The translations under genes were made by a program, and so were the position numbers. Below are positions 26,166 through 34,792 of a DNA stretch of 64,000 nucleotides, in pieces. Numbering within the stretch: the stretch's first letter is position 1; the number at the start of each line of letters is the position of its first letter. The stretch comes from Halobacillus karajensis (GTDB lineage Bacteria > Bacillota > Bacilli > Bacillales > Halobacillaceae): contig NZ_FNWW01000005.1 of NCBI RefSeq assembly GCF_900108515.1, positions 186,001 to 250,000 of the forward strand. The letters run 5' to 3'. The notes beneath the pieces are model-generated. The model worked only from the letters and a program-made list of their open reading frames with translations. It ran no database searches and was not told the DNA's origin.

Positions 26166-26203
26166 AAAAAGGCGCAGCTGAAAATTTCAGCTGCGCCTTA
26201 TTT
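26166..26203. terminator. Bidirectional terminator between yjiH-like and RND genes
   Basis: AAGGCGCAGCTGAAATTTTCAGCTGCGCCTTA-type perfect palindrome with A/T flanks between convergent genes. Confidence 0.85.
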
Positions 26204-26261
26204 ACAATAGGGGAGGTCATTACACTATAAGTTTCGCTCCTCCTATATTTTTTGTGGGGGT

Positions 26262-29200
26262 TTATATCACCGTTTCTTCAGGGAGCTCATTGGTTGTGCT
26301 TTCCTTCTTTTTTGCGAAAAGCCGGTAAATGGCTGGAATAAGCAGCAAGGTGAGAAATGTGGCAAACAACAATCCTGAAATAATCACTGTAGCCATGGGG
26401 GCTTGATAATTTCCCGCACTCCCAGAGGCAAGAGCTAGAGGGAGCATCCCCCCGGCTGTTGTCAGACTCGTCATGAAAATCGGTCTGATTCTGTCTTTTC
26501 CGGACTCGATCAGAGCTGTATCTACCGCGAGTCCATTTTTTCTAAGTTGGTTGGTCCGTGTAATGAAAAGGATCGCATTATTTAATACAATTCCGATCAA
26601 CATAACAATGCCCATAGCTGACATGACACTTAATTCTCTTTGAGTCAAAAACAATCCGAGAATAACACCGACTACTGTCATTGGGATGACAGCCATAACA
26701 ATAAGCGGATGAAAAAGATGATTGAACTGCACGGCCATCACAAGATAGACAAGGAAGACTGCAATTCCTATAATAAGCAGCATTTCCTGTATCATTTGCT
26801 GTTGTGCTTCTAAATCCCCTGCTACTGTCAGGCTATAACCCAGAGGTGCTTCAAAGTCGTCGATGATACCTTGGACGTCTCGATTGACGGAACCAAGGTC
26901 CTGGCCTTCGATATCAGCAGAAACGGTAATATATCTTTCGCCATCTATATGGTTGATTTCATTGGGTGTCTGAACGGTTTCGAATGTGAGAAAGTCGGAA
27001 AGTTTTTTCTCATCTGTCATGGGAACGGAGATGCCCAGAAGGGCTTCTTTAGAATCGATGGGACTTTCCCAATTAATGAGCAACGGGACATTTTTCTGAT
27101 TAATTTTAAGCTCGCCTATGGGTTGGTTAAGGAAACTTTGTTGAACCATTTCACGAATTTGAATTTCGTTAAGCCCGGCATCTTCCATGGCGGTTTTATT
27201 TAATTGGACGATTTCTTCTTCAGACATACGGTCTATAGATGTTTGACTGGCGGCAATACCATCAATATTTTCAAGCTTGGCTTTGAAATCTATTGCCAGC
27301 TGTTGCAATCGTTCAAATGATTCCCCCTTTATGTGGACTTGAACTGGGGAAGCAGCCCCTCCATCCATGACACTGGCAACATTTTTAATAGGGTATTTAT
27401 CTTCTAAGGTGCGTAGTGATTTGAAAATCTGTTCGTTTACATCTTTCTGTTCTGTAGTCACTTGGTCATCTTTAGTCATATTGATAATGGTATATAACAT
27501 TCCACCAGAATCCATCATATAGTTCGACTCTATGTCATCAATATTTTTAAGCTCATGATTAACGGCAGTGACGATTTCCTGTTTGTCATCTTGGGACAGA
27601 CCTTCATCCACCTCTATCATTAATTCAGCATAGCGGTTAAAGACATCAGGCATGAGGGTCATCGGGATTTTCGTAACCAGAAAAAGGGAGCTGACAAACA
27701 ACATTGTAAAAAGTGCAAGAACAACTAAACTATTCCGCTTCTTCCGGACCGTCCATGAAACTAAGCGATCGTAAAACTTTAAAATCGGTCCATCTTTTTT
27801 CTGGCGCTTCTTTTTTCTCATCGTTAAAAATTTCTCGGACAGAGAGGGGATCAGGGTAAAGGAAATCATAACGGAGCTTATTAATGTAATGGCGACAACA
27901 ACGGATAGAACGATCATGAATTGACCGACCTCTCCACCGAGAAGACCAATCGGAAGGAAGACGACAATGGTTGTGAGCATAGAAGCAAGAACAGCTGTAG
28001 CCACTTCTTTGATACCGGAAGATACGGCATCCATCCCAGTTAACCCTTCTTCTTTCTTATTATAGATCGACTCCAGAATGACGATAGAAGAGTCCACCAT
28101 CATGCCAATTCCAAGCCCGAGACCGACGAGAGTCAACATATTCAAGCTGTAATCAAGGAGCCACATCGAAGTGAGGGTGAGTAAAATGGATGTGGGGATG
28201 GAAATACTAATGATGACAGTGGCTCTCAGGTTTCTAAGGAAAATTAACAGGATAGCGATGGCAATCAGGCCGCCGATGAGAATGTTATTTGTAACACCAT
28301 TAATCGAATCTTCGACGTAATCAGCCTGGGCAACGACTTCATTTAAAGAAAATCCATCAAAGAGTTCCGCTTCTTCCATATTTCTAATTTCATCTCGAAC
28401 GGCAGCTGCTGTCTCGATTTCTGTGAAGTTGGAAGAACCGCCTATTTGAACAAATAAAAAGTCTTTGCCGCCATTTTTCCATACATAGGAAGATTGTTCT
28501 TGAGGTTGTAAAGAAACGGTAGCAATGTCTTGAAGGGTAATAAATCCTGATGGAACAGGGATGCTGAGTTTTTTCATTTCTAAAGTATTCTCAATGGATG
28601 AGGGCCATCGAAGAGAGGGGGAACCTTCCTCTCCTGATAATTCCCCTAAGGTAGATTCTTCATCTGCTTGTTGGAGGATAGGGATGACTTGGTCGATTTG
28701 TAAACCATGCTTCTGTAATTTTTCACGGTTAAATGCTACATTCATTTCCTTTTTTTGAATGCCAAGGATATCAACATCTCGAACTTCAGGTAGTTCTTCT
28801 AGTCTAGGTTCTAAAGTATTTGTGGCGAAAGCGCTCATTGTTTCCATGTCCCCACCAGAAAGATCCAGGAAGAATTGATAGCTTTGAGTGGTACCATATT
28901 GTCCGGATTCGACACGGTCAATATTCATCGTTGACGTTACTTGATTAGTTATGGATTCAGCTTCTTTTATCGCCACATCTCCTTCATCCCGTGAAAATGT
29001 TAATTGGATGGTGCTGCGTCCGTCATAAGATGTCGAACGAATTTCCTCAATGCCTTCCACACTTTCTAATTGTCTTTCCAGTGGGGTTGTAATCGTGCGT
29101 TCGATTTCAACAGCTGACTGATTTCCTGCGTCGATATTGATATACCCACCATCCATAGTTATAGGGGGCATGAGCTCTTCATCCATGTTCAGCAAAGCAT

Positions 29201-29279
29201 ATCCGCCGATCATGAGGATGAGGGTGGTTACAAGTCCGATGAAAATTTTTCTCTGTAAAATGAACTGAAGGGCTCTCAT
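26262..29279 (-). CDS. RND-family efflux transporter (SwrC/YerP-like)
   Basis: RND pump of 1005 residues, started at the ATG behind AAAGGAGGAG (17 further open codons ignored). It has the standard duplicated plan: TM1 at 7-27, a large extracellular loop, TM2-6 near 330-520 with GLGIGMMVDSSIVILESIYN (proton-relay Asp), TM7 near 535, a second loop, and TM8-12 at the end with GIVLNNAILFITRTNQLRKNG and a final RPIFMTSLTTAGGMLPLAL. In B. subtilis SwrC exports surfactin and helps swarming, with no outer-membrane partner needed. No TetR regulator or adaptor gene adjoins. Export of lipids or lipopeptides is an inference. Confidence 0.9.
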   Translation of the reverse strand: MRALQFILQRKIFIGLVTTLILMIGGYALLNMDEELMPPITMDGGYINIDAGNQSAVEIERTITTPLERQLESVEGIEEIRSTSYDGRSTIQLTFSRDEGDVAIKEAESITNQVTSTMNIDRVESGQYGTTQSYQFFLDLSGGDMETMSAFATNTLEPRLEELPEVRDVDILGIQKKEMNVAFNREKLQKHGLQIDQVIPILQQADEESTLGELSGEEGSPSLRWPSSIENTLEMKKLSIPVPSGFITLQDIATVSLQPQEQSSYVWKNGGKDFLFVQIGGSSNFTEIETAAAVRDEIRNMEEAELFDGFSLNEVVAQADYVEDSINGVTNNILIGGLIAIAILLIFLRNLRATVIISISIPTSILLTLTSMWLLDYSLNMLTLVGLGLGIGMMVDSSIVILESIYNKKEEGLTGMDAVSSGIKEVATAVLASMLTTIVVFLPIGLLGGEVGQFMIVLSVVVAITLISSVMISFTLIPSLSEKFLTMRKKKRQKKDGPILKFYDRLVSWTVRKKRNSLVVLALFTMLFVSSLFLVTKIPMTLMPDVFNRYAELMIEVDEGLSQDDKQEIVTAVNHELKNIDDIESNYMMDSGGMLYTIINMTKDDQVTTEQKDVNEQIFKSLRTLEDKYPIKNVASVMDGGAASPVQVHIKGESFERLQQLAIDFKAKLENIDGIAASQTSIDRMSEEEIVQLNKTAMEDAGLNEIQIREMVQQSFLNQPIGELKINQKNVPLLINWESPIDSKEALLGISVPMTDEKKLSDFLTFETVQTPNEINHIDGERYITVSADIEGQDLGSVNRDVQGIIDDFEAPLGYSLTVAGDLEAQQQMIQEMLLIIGIAVFLVYLVMAVQFNHLFHPLIVMAVIPMTVVGVILGLFLTQRELSVMSAMGIVMLIGIVLNNAILFITRTNQLRKNGLAVDTALIESGKDRIRPIFMTSLTTAGGMLPLALASGSAGNYQAPMATVIISGLLFATFLTLLLIPAIYRLFAKKKESTTNELPEETVI

Positions 29280-29579
29280 TAAACTCTCCTCCTTTTTACT
29301 CACACAAAATAAAGTATATACTGAACTCATTTAAACATGAGCAAAAAATCTTATTTAATGAAAAATTTTACAAATGATTCAGTACCTCCTTAGCATAGTC
29401 GTTTCGATTCCTTTTGACCTTAAACTTTGGACGTAAATTTCCTACGTCTCCAGACTTATTTGAAGAAGAGCTACAATCTATAGTGGTTGATAGGAGGGCG
29501 ACAGGTGTTGTAGAGTATGAAAGAGCTTCTGAAAGATAATGTAAGTAGTGGCTGAAAAAATTAAAGGAGTAAAAGAGGT
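29280..29579. other. Divergent intergenic region, RND gene / MetT paralogue
   Basis: Holds the promoters of two divergent genes. I found no S-box, T-box core or strong operator, so the downstream carrier differs from its 11.7-kb paralogue in control. Confidence 0.5.
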
Positions 29580-30887
29580 GTGATTGTGAAAGCAAAGGAG
29601 TTAAATAAAGGCAACGGGTTGGCATTGCTTCCATTTGTTGTTTTCATTGTTCTTTTTATCGGATCAGGCATAATAACCGGAGATTTTTATCAGATGCCTG
29701 TTCTTGTGGCCGTGTTTGCCGCCATTCTTGTTGCGTTATTTATGAATAGAAAAGTAGACTTTCAAACAAAATTTCAACAGTTAACAGAAGGAGGAGGGCA
29801 CTCGAACATCATTTTGATGGTGGTTATTTTTCTCCTCGCTGGTGCTTTTTCCACGGTGGCTGAAGGAATGGGAGCTGTGGACTCAACCGTCAATTTTGGA
29901 TTAAGTATTCTTCCTGGAAATCTTCTGATTGTAGGGTTGTTTGTTATTTCTTGTTTCATTTCTATATCGATGGGGACATCTGTCGGAACCATTGTAGCTC
30001 TAGCTCCGATAGGGATGGGGATCGCCGAACAGACGGATGTTGTTGTGGCGCTGACCATGGGAGCGATTGTCAGTGGTGCCATGTTTGGAGATAATCTATC
30101 TATCATATCAGATACCACAATAGCAGCAGTTCGAACGCAAGGGACAGAAATGAAGGATAAGTTCAAAGCAAACTTTTTTATTGTCCTGCCGGCAGCTATT
30201 GTGACTGCGGTCATTTTTGGTTTTATTACTGCAGATGCCGCATCAACTGTACAAGATGATCATCCCTTTCATTTACTCAAGGTACTCCCATATCTTGGTG
30301 TGCTTATCTTCGCGGTTCTTGGCGTGAATGTCATATATGTTCTTATGGGAGGTATAAGTTTTGCGGGAATCATCGGTTTTATAATGGGGGAGTTCTCGCT
30401 GATGGAATTTATTACACTTATGGGGGAAGGATTCGAAGGAATGCAGGAATTGTCCCTGCTAGTCATTCTGCTTGGCGGTCTCGTAGAATTAATCCGTCAG
30501 AATGGAGGGATTGATTATCTGCTTTATAAGATCAGCAGAAGAGCCCATTCAAGTAGAGGGGGAGAGTTTAGTATTGCTGGCCTAGTAAGTGCGATCAATC
30601 TTTCTACAGCCAACAATACCATATCCATCATGACTGCAGGCCCCCTTGCCAAACAAATTTCTGACCGTTTTTATATCCGTTCTAAAAGATCTGCAAGCCT
30701 CTTAGATATTTTTTCAAGTTCGGTTCAGGGATTGATCCCTTACGGAGCGCAACTATTATCCGTTGCAGGAGTAGCTGGTCTTTCTCCAGTCAGTATTATT
30801 CCATACTGTTTCTATCCTATTTTACTTGCCGTTTCAGGCCTTGCAGCTATCATGATTCGCTTTCCTAAGTTTACTGTTCAGGATTAG
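29580..30887 (+). CDS. NhaC-superfamily amino-acid carrier, paralogue of the S-box-controlled MetT
   Basis: Carrier of 435 residues, strongly similar along its whole length to the product of 11700-13019: both share IGSGIITGDFYQMPVL-type openings, ISISMGTS.GT.VALAPIG, GAMFGDNLS.ISDTTIAAVRTQGTEMK and STANNTISI.TAGPLAKQ. GTG at 29580 is taken as start (AAGGAG 11 bases upstream); GTG at 29586 behind GAGGTG is equally good. No S-box is present. The closest B. subtilis relative I can name is YuiF, a predicted amino-acid carrier. The substrate is therefore probably an amino acid, perhaps not methionine. Confidence 0.82.
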   Translation: MIVKAKELNKGNGLALLPFVVFIVLFIGSGIITGDFYQMPVLVAVFAAILVALFMNRKVDFQTKFQQLTEGGGHSNIILMVVIFLLAGAFSTVAEGMGAVDSTVNFGLSILPGNLLIVGLFVISCFISISMGTSVGTIVALAPIGMGIAEQTDVVVALTMGAIVSGAMFGDNLSIISDTTIAAVRTQGTEMKDKFKANFFIVLPAAIVTAVIFGFITADAASTVQDDHPFHLLKVLPYLGVLIFAVLGVNVIYVLMGGISFAGIIGFIMGEFSLMEFITLMGEGFEGMQELSLLVILLGGLVELIRQNGGIDYLLYKISRRAHSSRGGEFSIAGLVSAINLSTANNTISIMTAGPLAKQISDRFYIRSKRSASLLDIFSSSVQGLIPYGAQLLSVAGVAGLSPVSIIPYCFYPILLAVSGLAAIMIRFPKFTVQD

Positions 30888-30989
30888 TGGTTCAAAATCA
30901 TGCATATAGGGAATTACAAGTATTAACGTGTCATACTCGATTCTGCATTTCAATTCTGCAGATCCTATTTATTGAAGAGGAGATTAGTT

Positions 30990-31472
30990 ATGGATGTGGC
31001 TATAACAGAAATTAAACGGTGCCATTTAGATGTCCTTCATGAATGGGAACGGGATGAAAAACTGCAAGTTCAAACTGGGGTGGACGTCCCACGTACCTAT
31101 GAACAGTTTTTACATGCTTATAAAGCTTATTTAAATGGTGAAAAACCTAATTTATATTTGAGAGCTGTTTTGTTAGACGGCCAGCTTATTGGAAAAGTGG
31201 AACTGTTTCGGACGACGGAAAAAGATTTTATAGGGATGGTTATTGCTGAAAAAAGAAATAGCGGCGTAGGGACAAGAGCGCTTTTCTTATTTTTAGATGA
31301 AATTTATGAGCGCTTTGGAATCAAGCATGTTTTTGCTGAGGTTTATGAAGATAACACCCGCAGTTTACACTTTTTTAAAAAGAATGGATTTCAAACCACT
31401 AGAGAGAAAAAGAGAGAATGGTTTAGAGGAAAGCCAAGGGAGTTAATCACCATGAAAAAAGACCTTCAATAA
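30990..31472 (+). CDS. GNAT-family N-acetyltransferase (RimJ/RimL type)
   Basis: Acetyltransferase of 160 residues from the ATG at 30990 (GAGGAG ten bases upstream). The fold is recognisable from LIGKVELFRTTEKDFIGMVIAEKRNSGVGTRALFLFLDEIYERFGIKHVFAEVYEDNTRSLHFFKKNGFQ, where RNSGVGT stands in for the acetyl-CoA pyrophosphate loop (Q/RxxGxG/A) and the YEDNTRSLHFFKKNGF block is typical of RimJ/RimL and spermidine acetyltransferases. Substrate unknown. Single gene with its own terminator. Confidence 0.85.
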   Translation: MDVAITEIKRCHLDVLHEWERDEKLQVQTGVDVPRTYEQFLHAYKAYLNGEKPNLYLRAVLLDGQLIGKVELFRTTEKDFIGMVIAEKRNSGVGTRALFLFLDEIYERFGIKHVFAEVYEDNTRSLHFFKKNGFQTTREKKREWFRGKPRELITMKKDLQ

Positions 31473-31507
31473 AAAAAGCGCCTGCCAATTTGGTCAGGCG
31501 CTTTTCT
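31471..31507 (+). terminator. Terminator after GNAT gene
   Basis: AAAAAAGCGCCTGCC...GGTCAGGCGCTTTT, directly overlapping the stop codon. Confidence 0.88.
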
Positions 31508-31583
31508 CATGGTGCGGGGAATGAAAGGAGGCTCAGGCCTAATCATTATAGATTCTTGTACCCGGTACGAGAGGGGGATTGAC

Positions 31584-32330
31584 TTACGAAGTTGTACTTA
31601 TGCCTAACACGGCAACGTATTGATTATTAAACAGAGGGGCGAAATGGGTATTTTTCCAAGTTAATGGTGTTTGCACGAGTCCTAACCCATCAGCATTATA
31701 ACGTCCAATAATACGCTGGAATGCATATAAGTCATATACTCCGTCCCCATCAAAATCCACGGGATAAAGGGTGTTTAACCCTGACACTGATCCCTGTAAC
31801 GGAGATTTCAGTTTCCCATCACTGTGATAAATTTCCGATAAGTATTCCGGGTCACGATTACTTAGGTCGATGATGAAAGACAGCTGCAGGGTCTTGTTAA
31901 TGATTTCCACTTTATAGTTGTTTTGGTAATTCACCTCATAATTAAACTGCCCATCGAAGACCTCATAGTCGAATAGTACCTTAGGTTTATTGTTTACAAA
32001 GGAATACAAATAATAATACCCGAAGGCACCGCTGCCGCCGGAGTCCATGCTTATTAAAATGTTATCCACTCCATCTCCAGTAAAGTCACCTAAAAAGAGA
32101 CGGGGCTGGTAGCCCATATTTGTCTTTAATGGCACACTGTAGAATAGGTTCGTTTGGCCATCTTGGATAACAAGTGTAATGTTGGTGATGTAGGGGCTGT
32201 CAGATGTCTTTTCACCGACAAGGAACACTTGATCTTCAATAAAATCACCATTCACATCACCTCTAGCATAAGAGAGGATATTTGAAGTAGCCGAAGGCTG
32301 CTGCCTATAGTAATAAGGATACGTATACAT
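31584..32330 (-). CDS. VCBS/FG-GAP repeat protein, unknown function
   Basis: Protein of 248 residues opening with MYTYPYYYRQQPSA. It carries several FG-GAP/VCBS-like units with calcium-loop patterns: ARGDVNGDFIEDQVFLVG (about 23-40), LGDFTGDGVDNILIS (near 80) and VDFDGDGVYDLYAFQ (near 192). These predict a beta-propeller-like surface or spore-associated protein. No signal peptide, anchor or enzyme motif is seen. AAAGGTGG precedes the ATG. Similar proteins are widespread and uncharacterised in spore-forming Bacillaceae. Confidence 0.72.
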   Translation of the reverse strand: MYTYPYYYRQQPSATSNILSYARGDVNGDFIEDQVFLVGEKTSDSPYITNITLVIQDGQTNLFYSVPLKTNMGYQPRLFLGDFTGDGVDNILISMDSGGSGAFGYYYLYSFVNNKPKVLFDYEVFDGQFNYEVNYQNNYKVEIINKTLQLSFIIDLSNRDPEYLSEIYHSDGKLKSPLQGSVSGLNTLYPVDFDGDGVYDLYAFQRIIGRYNADGLGLVQTPLTWKNTHFAPLFNNQYVAVLGISTTS

Positions 32331-32404
32331 AAAAAAACGCCACCTTTCTTCAATACATTATGCTTTAAGTGAGGTGGTTGATCGTGTTGGACAAAAAAGA
32401 AGCA

Positions 32405-32430
32405 TAAAAAAGAGCCGTAAAACGGCTCAG
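32405..32430 (-). terminator. Terminator of 151-residue hypothetical gene
   Basis: On the minus strand GAGCCGT-TTT-ACGGCTC followed by six Us, starting eight bases past the stop. Confidence 0.85.
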
Positions 32431-32437
32431 TAGGTGG

Positions 32438-32893
32438 TCAAAGGCGGCTGAAACCTTCCTGCTCAAGAAAATTGACCGCCTCTTCATAGGAGTTAAATGT
32501 ACCTTCTAATTGCTCTTCTGCATAAACATTAAATCCGTCCTCTTCACGCATTAAGACAAGAGACTGATCGTTGTCATTCAGCCACTCTTCCATAACAGGA
32601 TTTTTTTCAGCAGGTGAAAGGGATAAGGAATCGATGGCCTCTCTGAGTAATGTGCGGATTTCATCTGCTCCTAGCTCCTTGATGTTGACCATCCCTTTCT
32701 CATCCGTCGGGTATCCTTCTATTTCTCCTGCAAAAATAAAACCATTGCCATTAGGGTGTAAGCGATAGACCACGATTTTTTTTTCATACAGACTTTCTTC
32801 ATAATGAAAATTCACTCTTCCAAGAGAAATTTCCTTTTTCTCAAGCTCTGGAAATTCTTCAATGATGTTTAATTTTTCTTCAAATGTAAGCAT
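32438..32893 (-). CDS. Conserved hypothetical acidic protein
   Basis: Acidic soluble protein of 151 residues from the ATG at 32893 (AGGAGGAACTT upstream). It has no membrane segment, signal or recognised motif. It opens MLTFEEKLNIIEEFPELEKKEISLGRVNFHYEES and contains a strand-rich middle (KIVVYRLHPNGNGFIFAGEIEGY) and an acidic helical end. The high Asp/Glu content suits a cytoplasmic protein of a salt-tolerant cell. Function not recognised. Confidence 0.7.
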   Translation of the reverse strand: MLTFEEKLNIIEEFPELEKKEISLGRVNFHYEESLYEKKIVVYRLHPNGNGFIFAGEIEGYPTDEKGMVNIKELGADEIRTLLREAIDSLSLSPAEKNPVMEEWLNDNDQSLVLMREEDGFNVYAEEQLEGTFNSYEEAVNFLEQEGFSRL

Positions 32894-32955
32894 AAGTTCC
32901 TCCTGAGAATTTTTTGTAGACTTAGTATAGCATAGGATGAGCATACAAAAATCTC

Positions 32956-32984
32956 TTGCTAACCTAGCCAAACCATGGTATATT
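32956..32984 (+). promoter_or_regulatory. Sigma-A promoter of putative sRNA 1
   Basis: TTGCTA, 17 bases, TATATT. No translated gene begins downstream before the terminator at 33.1 kb. Confidence 0.6.
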
Positions 32985-32990
32985 TATTTA

Positions 32991-33113
32991 GCGATGAGCT
33001 GTTTGTGTAAGACGAAGTATATGCTTCTTTTTGAAGCTAAACGACGAATGTGGTCGTCGGTATATTCGCGACAAAAATCGAAAGCCTTTCCTTTAAAGGA
33101 AAGGCTTTTTTCT
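32991..33113 (+). ncRNA. Putative small RNA 1 (promoter to terminator, about 120 nt)
   Basis: A sigma-A promoter (TTGCTA-17-TATATT) is followed about 100 bases later by an intrinsic terminator. Between them are hairpins GAAG-TATAT-GCTTC and CGAC..GTCG, and there is no ribosome site with an ORF. It could be a trans-acting sRNA, or the attenuated leader of the helix-turn-helix gene that starts 85 bases beyond the terminator. It does not match any RNA family I recognise. Confidence 0.45.
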
Positions 33114-33115
33114 AT
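33084..33115 (+). terminator. Terminator of putative sRNA 1
   Basis: AAGCCTTTCCTTTAAAGGAAAGGCTT perfect stem with a U-run. Confidence 0.85.
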
Positions 33116-33198
33116 CATTCACCAATTATTATGGGGTTATAAGGTCTTGAGCCAAATGACCACCCATACTTGCACAATAGCTTATATGGAGAGATGAT

Positions 33199-33459
33199 AT
33201 GATAAAAGGGACAAGGACGGTGATTCATATGTATTTGACGATTGAAGAAACTTCTGAATACCTAGAGCTCCCTGAAGACTATCTCCGCCACCTTATATTA
33301 AATAATAAAATTAAAGCAATCTACGATGGAAAGCAGTATTTAATTAATAAAAATCAGTTTCAGAATCACCTGGAGCAGATGGAAAGCTACCGGGAGGTAA
33401 TTCAGGAATATTTGAGAGAGCCGCTTCCTGAGGATCCAGATGTAAAAGATGAGGACTAA
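33199..33459 (+). CDS. Excisionase-type helix-turn-helix protein
   Basis: An 86-residue protein with MYLTIEETSEYLELPEDYLRHLILNNKIKAIYDGKQYLINKNQF, the winged-helix pattern of excisionase/MerR-like DNA-binding domains (HTH_17), then an acidic helical tail ending PEDPDVKDED. The ATG at 33199 has GGAG seven bases upstream; the ATG at 33229, starting the domain itself, is the alternative. No phage or transposon genes adjoin, so it is more likely a small regulator than a true excisionase. Confidence 0.75.
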   Translation: MIKGTRTVIHMYLTIEETSEYLELPEDYLRHLILNNKIKAIYDGKQYLINKNQFQNHLEQMESYREVIQEYLREPLPEDPDVKDED

Positions 33460-33475
33460 GAACATCACCATCACA

Positions 33476-33511
33476 AAAGAGGCAGAGCTTATGAGCTCTG
33501 CTTCTTTTTAT
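33476..33511 (+). terminator. Terminator after HTH gene
   Basis: AGAGGCAGAGCT-TATG-AGCTCTGCTTCTTTTTA hairpin. Confidence 0.85.
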
Positions 33512-33559
33512 GAAAATGCCCATAAAAAATCAAGGGATATCGAAATCTATAATGGTTCC

Positions 33560-33940
33560 TCATTTTCTAAACGCAATGGCTTCGATCTCTACTTTTGCTC
33601 CTTTTGGAAGTTTACTTACCTCTACGGCTGCACGAGCAGGATAAGGATCACTCAAATAGCTGGCATAAACGTCGTTGACAATAGAAAAGTCATCCATTGA
33701 GTCCAAGTATATGTTCATTTTAACGACATTTTTGAAGGTGAGTCCCGTTTCTTTCAGTATGGCCTGTATATTTTTCATAACTTGATGTGTTTGCTCTTTT
33801 ACATCCTCAGATACGAACTCCATTGTGGCTGGATCTAAAGGGATCTGACCAGAGATGAAGATGATATTTCCGAGGTCTGTAGCCTGGGAATAGGGACCGA
33901 TCGCACTTGGGGCTTGGTTGGTTGAAACTGCTGTAAACAT
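33560..33940 (-). CDS. ridA: RidA-family enamine/imine deaminase
   Basis: Protein of 126 residues from the ATG at 33940 (AAAGGAG ten bases upstream; twelve earlier open codons rejected). RidA features: TNQAPSAIGPYSQATDLGNIIFISGQIPLDP at the start, NIQAILKETGLTFKNVVKMNIYL in the middle and the catalytic-arginine block DPYPARAAVEVSKLPKGAKVEIEAIA. RidA hydrolyses reactive 2-aminoacrylate and related imines from PLP enzymes. It is a single-gene unit here. Confidence 0.95.
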   Translation of the reverse strand: MFTAVSTNQAPSAIGPYSQATDLGNIIFISGQIPLDPATMEFVSEDVKEQTHQVMKNIQAILKETGLTFKNVVKMNIYLDSMDDFSIVNDVYASYLSDPYPARAAVEVSKLPKGAKVEIEAIAFRK

Positions 33941-34187
33941 TAGTGCCACTCCTTTTAATAGGTTTCTTTTCATCCTATCATTCTTTTCTTGATAGAGGAA
34001 TAGTTTCCATTACCCAGGAAATATCGACAATAACAGCCAATGAGTCCCTTACATTTTGAACAAATGTAGCCGATATTATCACTAGTTCGTTTTCAATATT
34101 TAAATGAGTAAAGGACTTTTAAACCCTCCCCCGATTTTAGTTTAGAGGAAAAATTAAGGGGAACTTATGAAAGAAGGAGTTGAAAAC

Positions 34188-34355
34188 ATGCCCTATAAAG
34201 AGCATTTAGAACAACAAATTGAAGAGTTAAGATCCCATATGTATGAAATTTATAAAAATAACCCTGAAGATGAGGAACTTTTGAAAATATCTCAAGAGTT
34301 AGATGAACTATTAAATCGTAGAGATATACAAAGTATTAAGGCACTAATTAAATAG
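34188..34355 (+). CDS. Spo0E-like aspartyl-phosphate phosphatase
   Basis: A 55-residue peptide from the ATG at 34188 (AAGGAG eight bases upstream); an in-frame ATG at 34167 behind AAGGGG is an alternative. It shows EQQIEELRSHMYEIYKNN and ISQELDELLNR, the signature SQELD of Spo0E/YisI/YnzD phosphatases. These remove phosphate from Spo0A~P and delay sporulation, which supports an endospore-forming host. A putative small RNA gene follows about 60 bases later. Confidence 0.88.
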   Translation: MPYKEHLEQQIEELRSHMYEIYKNNPEDEELLKISQELDELLNRRDIQSIKALIK

Positions 34356-34382
34356 ATGAGACTACATAGGAGACATCTACAT

Positions 34383-34411
34383 TTGATTAGATGGAGTAAA
34401 TATGGTATTTT
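34383..34411 (+). promoter_or_regulatory. Sigma-A promoter of putative sRNA 2
   Basis: TTGATT, 17 bases, TATTTT. The transcript would begin next to the 10-bp stem of the RNA described below. Confidence 0.6.
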
Positions 34412-34417
34412 AGAGAC

Positions 34418-34525
34418 AATGCCATCCTAGCAATCGTAACGACTGCGGGAAACTTAACCATTTCTTTAGGATGGCAGGTTATATAGCCATGCAAACCTTC
34501 TACGGATTCGTAGAAGGTTTTTTTG
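34418..34525 (+). ncRNA. Putative structured small RNA 2 (about 107 nt)
   Basis: Behind TTGATT-17-TATTTT, the predicted RNA folds into a perfect 10-bp outer stem TGCCATCCTA (34420-34429) / TAGGATGGCA (34467-34476). The stem encloses a small hairpin GCA.TCG-TAA-CGA.TGC and a conserved-looking GGGAAACTTAACC. A linker and an intrinsic terminator AACCTTCTACG...CGTAGAAGGTT with a seven-U run follow. No ORF with a ribosome site fits inside. It lies between the spo0E-like gene and cstA. The compact multi-stem fold is like a regulatory RNA or riboswitch, but I cannot name a family. Confidence 0.55.
34491..34525 (+). terminator. Terminator of putative sRNA 2
   Basis: AAACCTTCTACGGATTCGTAGAAGGTTTTTTT: ten-pair stem, TTCG-type loop, U-run. 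Confidence 0.9.
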
Positions 34526-34792
34526 TGCAGAATATAATTATTTTAGGGACATAGCAGAAAAAGTACGATGTTACTTAGCGAAGGTTGCCAGAAAGAATCA
34601 TTTGACGGAACCTGCCCCTTCATAAGGTAATCATCTCCTCTCAATGAACCCATATAGTTAATAACGGTGCAAGCGTTTTATTCTTAAGAAAAAAAAGAAT
34701 AAAATATAAATATTCAGAAAATGGGTTGTGATTCGACAATTTCAGCGCTAGAATACTCCTTACATTCATATGATTTGAAAGGAGGCTCAGCG

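Noticed and set aside
32337-32365. Sporulation-sigma-like -10 CATAATGTA upstream of the VCBS-repeat gene
   Set aside because: The matching -35 element at the right distance is missing.
34669-34682. cre-like TGCAAGCGTTTTAT before cstA
   Set aside because: Three mismatches to the consensus, although cstA would be a plausible CcpA target.
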